Assembly (NCBI RefSeq): GCF_000980885.2 | Contig: NZ_LBDA02000012.1 | Coordinates: forward strand, 124,001-188,000 | Direction: 5' to 3' | Origin: Streptomyces malaysiense | GTDB lineage: Bacteria > Actinomycetota > Actinomycetes > Streptomycetales > Streptomycetaceae | DNA length: 64,000 nt | Shown here: piece by piece, positions 35,089 to 45,619 of the stretch | How the letters are laid out: every line of letters begins with the position of its first letter | Numbering within the stretch: position 1 is the stretch's first letter | The notes under the pieces: generated by a model | Told to the model about the DNA's origin: nothing | Databases searched by the model: none | Seen by the model: only the letters and a program-made list of their open reading frames with translations | Made by a program: the position numbers and the translations under genes

Positions 35089-35458
35089 GGCGCGGGTCTC
35101 CTGGACGGGCTCGGCTGTGACGGACCGTCCCATGATCGTGGCGCGGCGCCGCCCTGGACACCGATTTGCGCGGCCCCGCCGTCCGGGGCCCGCCCGGCGT
35201 TCCGCCCACCGACGGCGCGCCGGCGGCCCGCCGGGGGCTGTGCCGCGTGGACCGCGTCGGGACCCGGGACCCCGGCCCCGGCCGCGGGCCGAGCGGCCAC
35301 GACTCACCCCGACGCCGAGCCGGACGCCGGGTGAGCTCGCATGATCGCCGTACTCTCCGCAGAATGGTGCTGTATCCGACCTGCCACGCGGGCCTCACCG
35401 CCGTACGGGGCCGCAGCCCGGTCTCCGCGAGGTGGGCGCCCCGTATCCGGGAGGCGAC
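35089..35458. other. Divergent intergenic region, GC-rich, no gene supported
   Basis: These 370 bp separate the acetyltransferase (minus) from the CBS-BON gene (plus). Several GGGACC/GGCCCC-like runs occur around 35250-35300, but none fits the 14-bp motif seen elsewhere in the island well. Confidence 0.45.
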
Positions 35459-36133
35459 ATGCACCACCGCACGGTCGAGGAGCTCATGACCCGGGACGTC
35501 GTCCGGGCCCGGCGCGACACCTCGTTCAAGGAGCTCGCGAGGTTGCTGGAGGAGAACGACGTCACCGCCGTACCCGTGGTGGACGAGATGGACCGTCCGA
35601 TCGGCGTCGTCTCCGAGGCGGATCTGCTGCGCAAGAGCGCCGACCAGGCCGACCCGTCGGGACTGACCCCCGTCCCGCATCTGGAGGCATGGGAGCGGGC
35701 CAAGGCCGAGGGCGCCCGCGCCGAGGAGCTGATGTCCGCCCCCGCGGTGTGCGCCCGGCCCGGGTGGACCGTGGTGGAGGCGGCCCGGCTCATGGAGGTC
35801 CAGCACGTCAAACGCCTGCCCGTGGTGGACGAGGCGGACCGGCTCGTCGGCATCGTCGCCCGCGCCGACCTGCTGCGGATCTTCCTGCGCCGGGACGAGG
35901 CGATCCGAGAGGAGATCAACCGGGATCTGCTGCGGGGCACGCTGCTCCTGGACCCCCGCGATGTGACGGCGGACGTGCGCGACGGCCGGGTCACCCTCTC
36001 GGGCATCGTCGAGTTCAAGAGCCAGATCCCCGTTGTCGAGCAACTGTGCCGCGGGGTCGACGGAGTGGTCTCGGTGTCCGGGGACCTCACCTTCCGGACG
36101 GACGACGGCCGGGAGGCGCCCACCGGGACGTGA
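35459..36133 (+). CDS. CBS-domain pair plus BON domain protein
   Basis: This 224-residue protein has two CBS domains (VEELMTRDVVRARRDTSFKE and AEELMSAPAVCARPGWTVVE starts) and a C-terminal BON domain (VTADVRDGRVTLSGIVEFKS). CBS pairs sense adenine nucleotides and BON domains often bind membranes or lipids. GGGAGG lies 6 nt before ATG 35459. It is similar in plan to the protein at 47153 and to hypoxic-response protein 1 of mycobacteria. Confidence 0.88.
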   Translation: MHHRTVEELMTRDVVRARRDTSFKELARLLEENDVTAVPVVDEMDRPIGVVSEADLLRKSADQADPSGLTPVPHLEAWERAKAEGARAEELMSAPAVCARPGWTVVEAARLMEVQHVKRLPVVDEADRLVGIVARADLLRIFLRRDEAIREEINRDLLRGTLLLDPRDVTADVRDGRVTLSGIVEFKSQIPVVEQLCRGVDGVVSVSGDLTFRTDDGREAPTGT

Positions 36134-36294
36134 GCGCCGGTTTCGGCCGAAGGGCGGTCGCGGTTCCGCGCCGCGCGCGTGATCTCCGGCTGTCGCTGCC
36201 CGGCCCGTACGGCGGACCGGCCGCCGGCCGCGCCGACGAGCCCGGCCGGGCGGGACGGGGCCACCACCGTTCCCCGCCGCGTCCCGGTGCCCGC

Positions 36295-37290
36295 TCAGAC
36301 GATTTCGAGCACGTCGGCCACCGGCCGCCGGGGACTCGCGGGACCCTCGGGGCCGTAGCCGAGCCGGAGCACCATCTGGACGTAGGCCATGGCCGAGACG
36401 GGGTCGCGGACGGCCCAGCGGATCTCGGACCACTCCAGGGGCTGGGAGGTGAGCGAGGCGACCAGCCCGTCGGCGGTGGCCCGGAGCAGGACCCGTTCCA
36501 GTGCCTGACCGGCGCACAGCCAGTCCACCGGGGCGTCCTCGGCGGTGCCCAGCAGCGCGATCTTCGGGTTCTCCTCGAAGACCGCCCGGCCGCGACCGGG
36601 CACCGGACGGCCCGCGGCGAAGTCGCGCACCGGGACCGAGGCGCCCTGCTGCCGGGGCCCGAAGGCCTCGGCGGGGATGCCGTCGGACGGCCCGGCGGCG
36701 TCCGGCGCGGCCGGTCGCAGGCGCGTCCACCGCTCCGTCTCCGCGCGCCAGGCCGCGTCGCCGGCCTCCCGGCACTCGGCGTCCCGCACCAGGTCCAGGA
36801 TCGACTGGACGTGCCAGACGCCCGGGAACACCAGCTGGGCGCCCTCGGCACGCGCCGCCTCGGCCAGCCGTTCCCGCACCTCGGCGGAGATGTCGTCCTC
36901 ACGGAACGGGAAGCGGCTGCAGTGCCGCCTCGGGACGGCCGGGTGCAGTGCGGCCAGCGCGTCGTCGGGTGACCCGGTGCCGGACAGGCGCACCTCGGCG
37001 AGGAGCTCGGGCCGCGCCGGATCGGGCAGCAGCCGCACCTCTGGGGCGAGCCCCGCCGCGGCGGCGGACACCCGCAGGTTCAGCAGCGCCGCCCCGCAGC
37101 CCAGGTGCAGGCCCCGGTTCTCCGGGTCGGCGCGCGGGAGCACGCGCTCCAGATCGGCGTACAGCCGCAGCACGCCGCTGTCCCGCGGGTAGCGGAACGC
37201 CCAGGGCTGTGCGTTGCCCAGGGAGGGCGCCGCGGTGGCGTCCGCGACGAGCGCGGTGACCGTGCTCACGGCGAGGGGCTCTGCGGTCAC
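36295..37290 (-). CDS. Acg-type nitroreductase family protein
   Basis: This 331-residue protein resembles the mycobacterial Acg family, two fused nitroreductase-like halves that bind FMN. Visible blocks are ATAAPSLGNAQPWAFRY, GLHLGCGAALLNLRVSAAAAG and CAGQALERVLLRATADGLVAS. In M. tuberculosis Acg belongs to the DosR dormancy regulon. GTG 37290 follows GGGAG. It lies 34 bp after a universal stress protein gene and is probably its operon partner. Confidence 0.85.
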   Translation of the reverse strand: MTAEPLAVSTVTALVADATAAPSLGNAQPWAFRYPRDSGVLRLYADLERVLPRADPENRGLHLGCGAALLNLRVSAAAAGLAPEVRLLPDPARPELLAEVRLSGTGSPDDALAALHPAVPRRHCSRFPFREDDISAEVRERLAEAARAEGAQLVFPGVWHVQSILDLVRDAECREAGDAAWRAETERWTRLRPAAPDAAGPSDGIPAEAFGPRQQGASVPVRDFAAGRPVPGRGRAVFEENPKIALLGTAEDAPVDWLCAGQALERVLLRATADGLVASLTSQPLEWSEIRWAVRDPVSAMAYVQMVLRLGYGPEGPASPRRPVADVLEIV

Positions 37291-37324
37291 GGTGGCTCCC
37301 TTCGTACCGGCTCGGTGCTCCGGC

Positions 37325-38236
37325 TCACCCGTGGGTCGGGACCGCGATCACGGGGCAGCGGGCGTGGTGCAGCACGCCCTGGCTCACCGAGCCCAGCAGC
37401 ATGCCGGCGAACCCGCCGCGGCCGCGCGTGCCCACCACCAGGCCCAGCGCGTGTTCCGAGGCCTCGGTGAGCACCTGGACCGGATGGCCCGCGACCACTT
37501 CGTGGTGCAGGTCCACCTCGGGGTAGCGGGCATGGCGGCCCGCCACGATCTCGGAGAGGAGCCGGCGGGACTCCTCCTGCGGCCCGCGCTCGTCGAAGAC
37601 CCGCAGCGGACCGTGCTCCCACACGAGCAGGGCCCGCAGCCTCGCGCCGCGCAGCGCCGCCTCCTCGAAGGCCACGTCCACCGCCGCCGCGGAGCGTTCG
37701 CTGCCGTCGACGCCGACGACGTAGTACGGCGGGTCCTGGGTGGTGTGTTCCGGCTCGGGCACGACCACCAGGGGGCAGTGCGTACGGGCCATCACAGGGA
37801 GGGCGATGGACGCGGAGCCGAACACCTCCTGGCGCCGGCTCAGGTGGTGCGAGCCGAGGACGAGCGAGGTGGCGTCGCGGCTCTGCTCGCACAGCGTCCA
37901 CACCGGATCGCCCTCGGCGAGCAGCGTGTCCACCTCCAGGTCCGGGTGCCGGACCCGGACGAACTCCGCGGCCTCCGCCAGCACCTTCTTCCCGGCCTCG
38001 TGCAGTGCCTCGTTCCACCCCTCCCAGGAGGGCGGAACCGCCGTTCTGCGGTCGCCGGGGGTCGGTACACCCTCGACGTGGACCAGACGCAGCGGCAGCC
38101 GGCGGCGGGCCGCCTCGTCCGCGGCCCAGGCCGGTGCCGTACGACGGGCGGGGTCGGGGTCGAGCCCCACCACGATCGGCCGGCGGCCGGGGCCGGGGTT
38201 CCGGTCGTCCTTGCTCGCGGGTACGGGAGCGGACAT
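37325..38236 (-). CDS. Universal stress protein, tandem USP domains
   Basis: This 303-residue protein has two UspA domains. The second has a clear ATP-binding signature (VVGTRGRGGFAGMLLGSVSQ), and the first has VLGSHHLSRRQEVFGSAS. ATG 38236 is preceded by GGGAGGAG. It heads a probable two-gene operon with the nitroreductase. A GGGACCATCGGCCC site lies 73 bp upstream. Confidence 0.9.
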   Translation of the reverse strand: MSAPVPASKDDRNPGPGRRPIVVGLDPDPARRTAPAWAADEAARRRLPLRLVHVEGVPTPGDRRTAVPPSWEGWNEALHEAGKKVLAEAAEFVRVRHPDLEVDTLLAEGDPVWTLCEQSRDATSLVLGSHHLSRRQEVFGSASIALPVMARTHCPLVVVPEPEHTTQDPPYYVVGVDGSERSAAAVDVAFEEAALRGARLRALLVWEHGPLRVFDERGPQEESRRLLSEIVAGRHARYPEVDLHHEVVAGHPVQVLTEASEHALGLVVGTRGRGGFAGMLLGSVSQGVLHHARCPVIAVPTHG

Positions 38237-38308
38237 CGCCCCATCTCCTCCCTGCGGCGGAGCGCCGCCGCGACTTCCATGAAAGCCCGGAACCGTGGGC
38301 CCTGCCAG

Positions 38309-38322
38309 GGGACCATCGGCCC
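38309..38322. promoter_or_regulatory. DosR/OsdR-like box upstream of USP-nitroreductase operon
   Basis: GGGACCATCGGCCC is partly palindromic and resembles the mycobacterial DosR box (GGGACTnnnGTCCC). Related sequences occur near 38389, 47075 and 49634, each in front of a stress-island gene. Confidence 0.5.
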
Positions 38323-38388
38323 CCGGCGGTGCTCCTCGGCCCGGCGGCGGGGAACCGGGACGAAAGGGACCTCCGGGCCGGGGGCATG

Positions 38389-38402
38389 GGCTGTTCGGCC
38401 TC
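38389..38402. promoter_or_regulatory. DosR/OsdR-like box upstream of hsp20
   Basis: GGGCTGTTCGGCCT lies 72 bp before the Hsp20 start, in the same gap as the USP box. It shares GGGC-GTTCGGC with the 47075 site. Confidence 0.5.
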
Positions 38403-38473
38403 AGCGTCACGGGGCTCCGCGCGCTGAACTGGAGGTGTCCGCGGACGGGACGACACCCCGAGGAGGTACGGCG

Positions 38474-38896
38474 ATGACGACACTGGCCCGCAGGCAGAGG
38501 TTCGCGTTCCCGGAGATGCCGGACTGGTTCGAGAGCCTTCCGGCACGGTTCGCGATGCCCACGATGGGCGACCTGTACACGGTCAGGATCGAGGACTACA
38601 CACAGGACGACCGCTATGTGATGCGGGCGGAGCTCCCGGGCATGGCGCCCGAGGACATCGACGTCCTCATCGGTGACGGCGTGCTGACGGTCCAGGCCGA
38701 GCGCACCGAGCGCGACATCACGAAGAACCACAGCGAGATCCGGTACGGCTCCATGAGCCGCAGCGTCTCGCTGCCGCCCGGCGCCGACGAGGACGACGTC
38801 AAGGCCGACTACACCGACGGCATGCTGACGGTCAGCGTGGGCCTGGGCACGCGGAAGCAGGAGGCGAAGCACGTGGAGATCAAGCACGGCAGCTGA
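38474..38896 (+). CDS. Hsp20/alpha-crystallin small heat shock protein
   Basis: This 140-residue protein has an alpha-crystallin domain (YVMRAELPGMAPEDIDVLI, GVLTVQAERTE, YGSMSRSVSLPPGADEDDVK, ADYTDGMLTVSVG). AGGAGG lies 7 nt before ATG 38474. It is an ATP-independent chaperone, and the mycobacterial counterpart HspX is a hallmark of the DosR dormancy response. It is divergent from the USP gene across two motif copies. Confidence 0.93.
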   Translation: MTTLARRQRFAFPEMPDWFESLPARFAMPTMGDLYTVRIEDYTQDDRYVMRAELPGMAPEDIDVLIGDGVLTVQAERTERDITKNHSEIRYGSMSRSVSLPPGADEDDVKADYTDGMLTVSVGLGTRKQEAKHVEIKHGS

Positions 38897-38992
38897 CCGA
38901 CCGCCCCGTGCCGGTGATCGGCGGGCCCGGTACCGGGCCCGCTGTCGGCGCGCCCCCCGGACGGTCCGCCGGCGGACCGCGCGGGGCGGATG

Positions 38993-39613
38993 TCACCCGC
39001 CGCTGCGGGTGGCGGCCCACCTGCGTCGTACCGCCTCCTCGTGCTCCGACTCCTCCAGCGCCAGTTCCAGGGCGTTCAGTTCGTCCCGCAGCCGGGGGAT
39101 CCAGTGGCGGCGCAGGGCGCGCACCCGTTGCCGGGTCCGCGCGGACTCGGCGGCCAGCAGGTCGGCGGCCGTCCGGTGTACGGCGAGTTCCGCCGCGGCG
39201 CGGAGCGCGGCACGGTAGGCCGTCTCGGCGTGAGCCAGCGCGGTGTTGGGCGCGGTCGGCTCCGCGGGGGCGCGGACCGCGTCCGTCCAGGCCACCGCCG
39301 CCGGGTGGGGTACGCCCATGAGGGCCGCCCACCGGACCTCGACGCGCGCCCGGTTCGCCGGTGTCGCCTGGGCCGGCGCGCTCTCACCGCCGAGGAGCAC
39401 CCCGCGCACCAGCCAGGTCTCCGCCTCGGTCAGCCGCGCCCGCCACACCCGGTCCGCTTCCTGTGCCGCCACCCGTGCCGTTCGTTCCCGGTCCAGCAGG
39501 AGCCGTAGTTTGCGTTCCAGCAGGTCAGCTCCGCGCCGGGCGGTGGCGAGGCTGCGGCGCAGCCGAAGCCGCCCGGCCCGCCCGGTAGGCGCCCGGCGCG
39601 CACGCGGGCTCAC
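38993..39613 (-). CDS. V/A-type ATPase subunit D
   Basis: This 206-residue central-stalk subunit begins with basic residues and RLRLRRSLATARRGADLLERKLRLLLDRE, the long N-terminal coiled coil of subunit D. A matching C-terminal helix runs through RQRVRALRRHWIPRLRDELN. It is last in the operon and its start overlaps the subunit B stop by 4 bp. Confidence 0.88.
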   Translation of the reverse strand: MSPRARRAPTGRAGRLRLRRSLATARRGADLLERKLRLLLDRERTARVAAQEADRVWRARLTEAETWLVRGVLLGGESAPAQATPANRARVEVRWAALMGVPHPAAVAWTDAVRAPAEPTAPNTALAHAETAYRAALRAAAELAVHRTAADLLAAESARTRQRVRALRRHWIPRLRDELNALELALEESEHEEAVRRRWAATRSGG

Positions 39614-41049
39614 CGGGCCCCCTCGTCCGCCGCCGGGGCGTGGGCGTCGAGCAGGTCGGCCGGGATCATGCCGAGCTGACTGCGCGGCAGGGTCAGCAGC
39701 ACCTCCCAGGCCCGGTCCAGGGAGTCCTCCAGCGGCCGGTTCTCGTCCGTGCCCTGGGCGAGGAACCGGCGGCGGAAGGCGTCCGCCAGCTCCAGATGAG
39801 CCAGGTCGGCCGGGCTCAGCGCGGACCGGCCGACCAGGTCGGCGAGATCCGCCACCTGCCGGGAGCGGGCCAGCGCGGCGATCAGCTGGGCGGCGAGGGC
39901 CGGATGATCGGCACGGGTCCGCCCGGGGCCGGTGCCCTTGCGCATCAGCCGTGACAGCGAGGCGAGCGGGTCCAGCGGCGGACCGACGCCGGACGCCTGG
40001 ACATCGGCGGACAGCACGATCTGGCCCTCCGTGATGTAGCCGGTCAGGTCGGGCACGGGATGGGTGATGTCACCGGCGGGCATGGTGAGCACCGGCAGGA
40101 CGGTGACCGACCCCGGCCGCCCCCTGATCCTGCCGCAGCGCTCGTAGAGGGAGGCGAGGTCGCTGTACAGATAGCCGGGGTAGGCGCGCCGGGCCGGTAT
40201 CTCACCGCGCGCCGCGGACACCTCGCGCAGCGCCTCCGCGTAGGCCGTCATGTCCGTCATCACCACCAGGACATGGCGCCCCTCGGTGAAGGCGAGGTGC
40301 TCGGCGACGGTCAGGGCCAGCCGCGGGGTGAGCATCCGTTCGATCACCGGGTCGTCGGCGGTGTTGACGAACAGCGCCAGCTCCCGCGCGGCGGAACGCG
40401 CGGCCAGTCCGTCCCGTACGAAGGCCACGTCGGCGTGGGTGAGCCCCATCCCGGCGAACACCACGGCGAAGGGCTCGCCCCCGCAGGTCGCCTGGGCCGC
40501 GATCTGCACCGCGAGTTCCAGGTGCGGCAGCCCGGCCGCCGAGAAAACCGGCAGCTTCTGGCCGCGCACCAGGGTGGTCAGCACGTCGAGGGCGCCCACG
40601 CCGGTGAGGACCGGCTCGTCGGGCGGTTCCCGGCGCACCGGGTTGATCGGCGCGCCGCCTACCGCTGCGGACGCCGCGCCGAGCACCGGCGGGCCGCCGT
40701 CGGCCGCCTCCCCGCGCCCGTTGCAGACCCGTCCCAGCCAGCCGGTGCCCACCGGGATCCGCAGCGGCGACCCCGAGAAGGCCACCCGGGTGCCGGCGCG
40801 GTTCATCCCGGCGGTGTCCTCCAGGACCTGCACCACCGCGAGGTCGCCGTCCACCTCCAGCACCAGCCCGTGCCGGCGTTCACCGGAGTCGAGGACGATC
40901 GTGGCGAACTCGTCCCAGCCGACACCGCTCACCCCTTCGACGACGACCAGCGGGCCGCGCAGCTCGCGCACGCCCGTGAACTCGACCGGAACGGGACCGG
41001 TCGTGCCGCCTCCCCGGGTCACGCCGCCGTCGGGCGGTGATGCCGTCAT
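39610..41049 (-). CDS. V/A-type ATPase subunit B (non-catalytic)
   Basis: This 479-residue subunit has the beta-barrel start (VKEL-like GVSGVGWDEFATIVLDSGE), a nucleotide-binding-like core without a Walker A lysine (PVFSAAGLPHLELAVQIAAQ), VVMTDMTAYAEALREVSAAR and GYLYSDLASLYERCGR. These are diagnostic of V/A-type B subunits. ATGA overlaps tie it to A and D. Confidence 0.93.
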   Translation of the reverse strand: MTASPPDGGVTRGGGTTGPVPVEFTGVRELRGPLVVVEGVSGVGWDEFATIVLDSGERRHGLVLEVDGDLAVVQVLEDTAGMNRAGTRVAFSGSPLRIPVGTGWLGRVCNGRGEAADGGPPVLGAASAAVGGAPINPVRREPPDEPVLTGVGALDVLTTLVRGQKLPVFSAAGLPHLELAVQIAAQATCGGEPFAVVFAGMGLTHADVAFVRDGLAARSAARELALFVNTADDPVIERMLTPRLALTVAEHLAFTEGRHVLVVMTDMTAYAEALREVSAARGEIPARRAYPGYLYSDLASLYERCGRIRGRPGSVTVLPVLTMPAGDITHPVPDLTGYITEGQIVLSADVQASGVGPPLDPLASLSRLMRKGTGPGRTRADHPALAAQLIAALARSRQVADLADLVGRSALSPADLAHLELADAFRRRFLAQGTDENRPLEDSLDRAWEVLLTLPRSQLGMIPADLLDAHAPAADEGAR

Positions 41050-42785
41050 GCCGCCTCCTCCAGCCGGGCGAGCACGGTGTCCCGGGCCGCCGTCACCGGG
41101 GCGGTCTCGGCCGGGGCCGCCGTCTCCCGCGCCCGCAGCAGCGGGGTGAAGTCGACCGCCTCGACGGCGTCCACCGCCGTACCGGCGTCCACCAGTTCCA
41201 GACAGCGGTCGATCACGGTCAGCGCGGCCTCCACCAGGGCCGTGGTCTTCCCGGGGGTGCTGTAGGCGTCCGCCGGGCTCAGCGCGTTCTGCTGGATCAC
41301 GGCCTCGCGCAGCAGCCGCCCGGCCAGTACGTCGATCCGCTCCCGGGGCGGCAGCGCGGTACTGCCGACCAGCTCCACCAGGTCGGCGAGCCGGTCCGCC
41401 GACGCCAGTTGCCGCGCCACCCGTCCGCGCCGCTCGGCCCAGCCGGGGTCGCCGGCTCGCGCGTGCGCGGTGCCCAGCACGGTGGCGTCACGGGAGAACG
41501 ACTCGGACCAGGACACGGCCGGATAGTGCCGCGCGTAGGCGAGTTCGCGGTCCAGGCTCCACAGGCAGCGCACGACCCGTTCGGTGTGGGCGGTGACCGG
41601 CTCGGTGCGGTCGCCGCCCGGCGGGGACACCGCGCCGATCACCGTGACCGAACCGGCGGCTCCGCCCAGTGTGCGTACCGCCGCCGCCCGCTCGTAGAAC
41701 GCGGCCAGCCGGGAGGCGAGCCCCGCCGGATAGCCCTCCTCGGCGGGCAGTTCGCCCATCCGGGAGGCGAACTCGCGCAGCGCCTCCGCCCAGCGGGAGG
41801 TCGAGTCGGCGATCAGGACGACGTCGAGGCCCATGTCACGGAAGTACTCGGCGACGGTCGCCCCCGTGTGCACGCTCGCCTCGCGGGCCATCATCGGCAT
41901 GTTGGAGGTGTTCGCGATCGTCACCGTCCGTTCGGCCAGCCTGCCCCCGCCGCGCGGATCGGTCAGCTCGCCCAGCTCCTCGATGACGTCCGCCATCTCG
42001 TTGCCGCGCTCACCGCAGCCGACATAGACGATCACGTCCGCGTCGCACCACTTGGCGATCTGCTGGAGCAGCATGGTCTTGCCGGTGCCGAAGCCGCCGG
42101 GGACGGCGACCGTGCTGCCCCGGGCCACGGGAAAGAGCAGGTCGACGGCCCGCTGACCGGTGTTCAGAGGGGCGTTTGCCGGCAGCCGCCGCGCGACCGG
42201 GCGCGGTCTGCGCACCGGCCAGCGCTGCGCCATCCGCACCTCCCGCCCGCCCACCTCGGCGAGCACCGCGTCCGAGGCGTGCCCGCCCGTCGGCGCGACC
42301 CATCCCACCTCGCCCGCGAGACCGGGCGGCACCAGCAACCGCAACGGGACCCGCCCGCCGATCTCCCCGAGAACCGCGCCGGCCGCGACCCGGCTGCCCC
42401 GCGCCACCCGTGGCGTGAACGGCCAGGACGGGCCTGCGGACGCGGCGGTCGCGGGGCCGCCGGTGGTGAGCAGGTCGCCGCTGTCGGCCAGCGGGCGCAG
42501 CAGACCGTCGAAGACCCCGCCGAGCAGGTCCGGCGCGAGGCGCACCGACAGCGGCGTGCCCAGCGGCTCCGCGATGTGCCCGGGGGCCAGCCCGCCGGTG
42601 TACTCGTACGCCTGGACGGTGGCCCTGTCGCCACGGATGGCGACCACCTCGCCCGGCAGCCGGTCGGCGCCCAGCGCGATCAGATCGTGCATGGCGACCC
42701 CGGCGGGACAGCGGATCTCCACGAGGGGGCCGGACACGCGCAGGATCCGGGAGCGGTCCGCCCCCGTGCCACCGAGGGCGGTCAC
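41046..42785 (-). CDS. V/A-type ATPase subunit A (catalytic)
   Basis: This 579-residue catalytic subunit has Walker A GGFGTGKT at about residues 229-236, the catalytic GERGNEM segment, LIADSTSRWAEALREFASRM and the A-type bulge domain. Length is normal. GTG 42785 overlaps the subunit E stop (GTGA). ATP hydrolysis or synthesis drives rotation of the D/F stalk. Confidence 0.95.
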   Translation of the reverse strand: MTALGGTGADRSRILRVSGPLVEIRCPAGVAMHDLIALGADRLPGEVVAIRGDRATVQAYEYTGGLAPGHIAEPLGTPLSVRLAPDLLGGVFDGLLRPLADSGDLLTTGGPATAASAGPSWPFTPRVARGSRVAAGAVLGEIGGRVPLRLLVPPGLAGEVGWVAPTGGHASDAVLAEVGGREVRMAQRWPVRRPRPVARRLPANAPLNTGQRAVDLLFPVARGSTVAVPGGFGTGKTMLLQQIAKWCDADVIVYVGCGERGNEMADVIEELGELTDPRGGGRLAERTVTIANTSNMPMMAREASVHTGATVAEYFRDMGLDVVLIADSTSRWAEALREFASRMGELPAEEGYPAGLASRLAAFYERAAAVRTLGGAAGSVTVIGAVSPPGGDRTEPVTAHTERVVRCLWSLDRELAYARHYPAVSWSESFSRDATVLGTAHARAGDPGWAERRGRVARQLASADRLADLVELVGSTALPPRERIDVLAGRLLREAVIQQNALSPADAYSTPGKTTALVEAALTVIDRCLELVDAGTAVDAVEAVDFTPLLRARETAAPAETAPVTAARDTVLARLEEAA

Positions 42786-43291
42786 GGCGGCTCCCAGAGC
42801 GTCTCGGCCCGCACCCCCAGCCGTTCCAGGGCGCGGTCGGCGAGGGCGTCCGCCGACAGGTCGACCCGGCGGCCGGACAGTTCGGCCGACACATCGCCCG
42901 CCGCCGTGGCCGTGACCCGGGCCCCTGGCCCCAGCGCCTCCCGTGCCGCGGCGGTGACGGCCGACCGCGCGTCCGGGTCCTCTGCCAGCGCCCGCCGCAC
43001 CCCCGCGCGGACCGCGTCGCGCAACGCGTCGTAGACCTCGCCACGGGCCGCGAGTTCCGCCGCCCACGCGTCCTGCGCCGCGCCCGTCCGCTCCCGCGCC
43101 GCCCCGGCGGCGGCATCGGCGGTACCGAGCTGCCGGGCCCGCGCAAGCACCGCGTCGGCCGTGGCCCTCGCCTCGCGCAGCACGGCGCCGGCATCGGCCC
43201 GCGCCCGCTCCAGCACGGCGTCGGCCGAGGCCCGCGCCGCTCGCAGCAGCTCGGCACGGACCGGGTCCAGGGAGTCCGGGGGCGCGCTCAC
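42782..43291 (-). CDS. V/A-type ATPase subunit E (peripheral stalk)
   Basis: This 169-residue Ala/Arg-rich protein has an N-terminal coiled coil (ELLRAARASADAVLERARAD, TADAVLARARQ) and a globular C-terminus, as in subunit E. It has no ATG; GTG 43291 overlaps the stop of the small upstream frame, and an adjacent GTG at 43294 is equally possible. It forms the peripheral stalk with the coiled-coil protein at 46549. Confidence 0.75.
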   Translation of the reverse strand: MSAPPDSLDPVRAELLRAARASADAVLERARADAGAVLREARATADAVLARARQLGTADAAAGAARERTGAAQDAWAAELAARGEVYDALRDAVRAGVRRALAEDPDARSAVTAAAREALGPGARVTATAAGDVSAELSGRRVDLSADALADRALERLGVRAETLWEPP

Positions 43292-43572
43292 CACAGGACC
43301 ACCGCCGTCCGGGGGCGGGCCGCGGCGCGGACCGGACCCAGGGAGCCGGGCAGCGGGCGCCGGGTCCGGCGGGCGGCGCGGTCCGGCCTTCGTGCCGGGT
43401 GCCCCGGCCGGGCACGGGGCGGGGCACCCCGGTCGCGGGCGGGTGGGGTCGCCCGGGGGCCGTTCGCGACAGGGCCGGGGCGGTCCCGGTCGCGGACGGC
43501 ACGCGTCGCCGCCCGTGCCGCACGCCCCGGCTCCGCACGGGCCGCGACCGGGGCGGCCACGGACCCGGTCAT
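43288..43572 (-). CDS. Small Arg/Pro-rich protein inside the V-ATPase operon
   Basis: This 94-residue frame (MTGSVAAPVAARAEPGRAAR onward) exactly fills the gap between subunits F and E. Its ATG overlaps the F stop by 4 bp (ATGA) and its TGA overlaps the E start. It is strongly basic, with many Arg and Pro residues and no recognised family. Its GC-rich composition could be fortuitous, but the double coupling argues that it is translated. Confidence 0.45.
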   Translation of the reverse strand: MTGSVAAPVAARAEPGRAARAATRAVRDRDRPGPVANGPRATPPARDRGAPPRARPGHPARRPDRAARRTRRPLPGSLGPVRAAARPRTAVVLW

Positions 43573-43796
43573 GACGGCATCACCACCGTCAGCGGCCGGT
43601 TCGGCGCCGGCGCCGTCGTCCCCGCCCCCAGGGCTTTCGCTGCCGCGCGCGTGAGCACGACCAGCGTGACCGTGCCGGGCAGGGCCTGCCACGCCCGGCG
43701 TACCGCCCGCGGGTCCTCGGCGACACACACCTCCACCCCGGCCAGGGCCAGCCCGGTCACCTCGGCGCGGGCACCGATCGCGGCGACGGTGCCCAT
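43569..43796 (-). CDS. V/A-type ATPase subunit F (short)
   Basis: This 75-residue protein has MGTVAAIGARAEVTGLALAG and TVTLVVLTRAAAKAL, the Rossmann-like strands of subunit F. It is shorter than the usual 100 or so residues, lacking the C-terminal helix that regulates activity in other A-type enzymes. It lies 2 bp after subunit K. Confidence 0.8.
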   Translation of the reverse strand: MGTVAAIGARAEVTGLALAGVEVCVAEDPRAVRRAWQALPGTVTLVVLTRAAAKALGAGTTAPAPNRPLTVVMPS

Positions 43797-43798
43797 CG

Positions 43799-45615
<1,817 letters not shown>

Positions 45616-45619
45616 CGCC

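Noticed and set aside
35250..35300. DosR-like box upstream of the first CBS-BON gene
   Set aside because: GGGACC and GGCCCC runs are present but spacing is one base short and the region is simply GC-rich.
37325..38887. A 520-codon version of the universal stress protein extending over hsp20
   Set aside because: The first 217 codons run antisense to hsp20. ATG 38236 has a good ribosome site and gives a normal two-domain USP.
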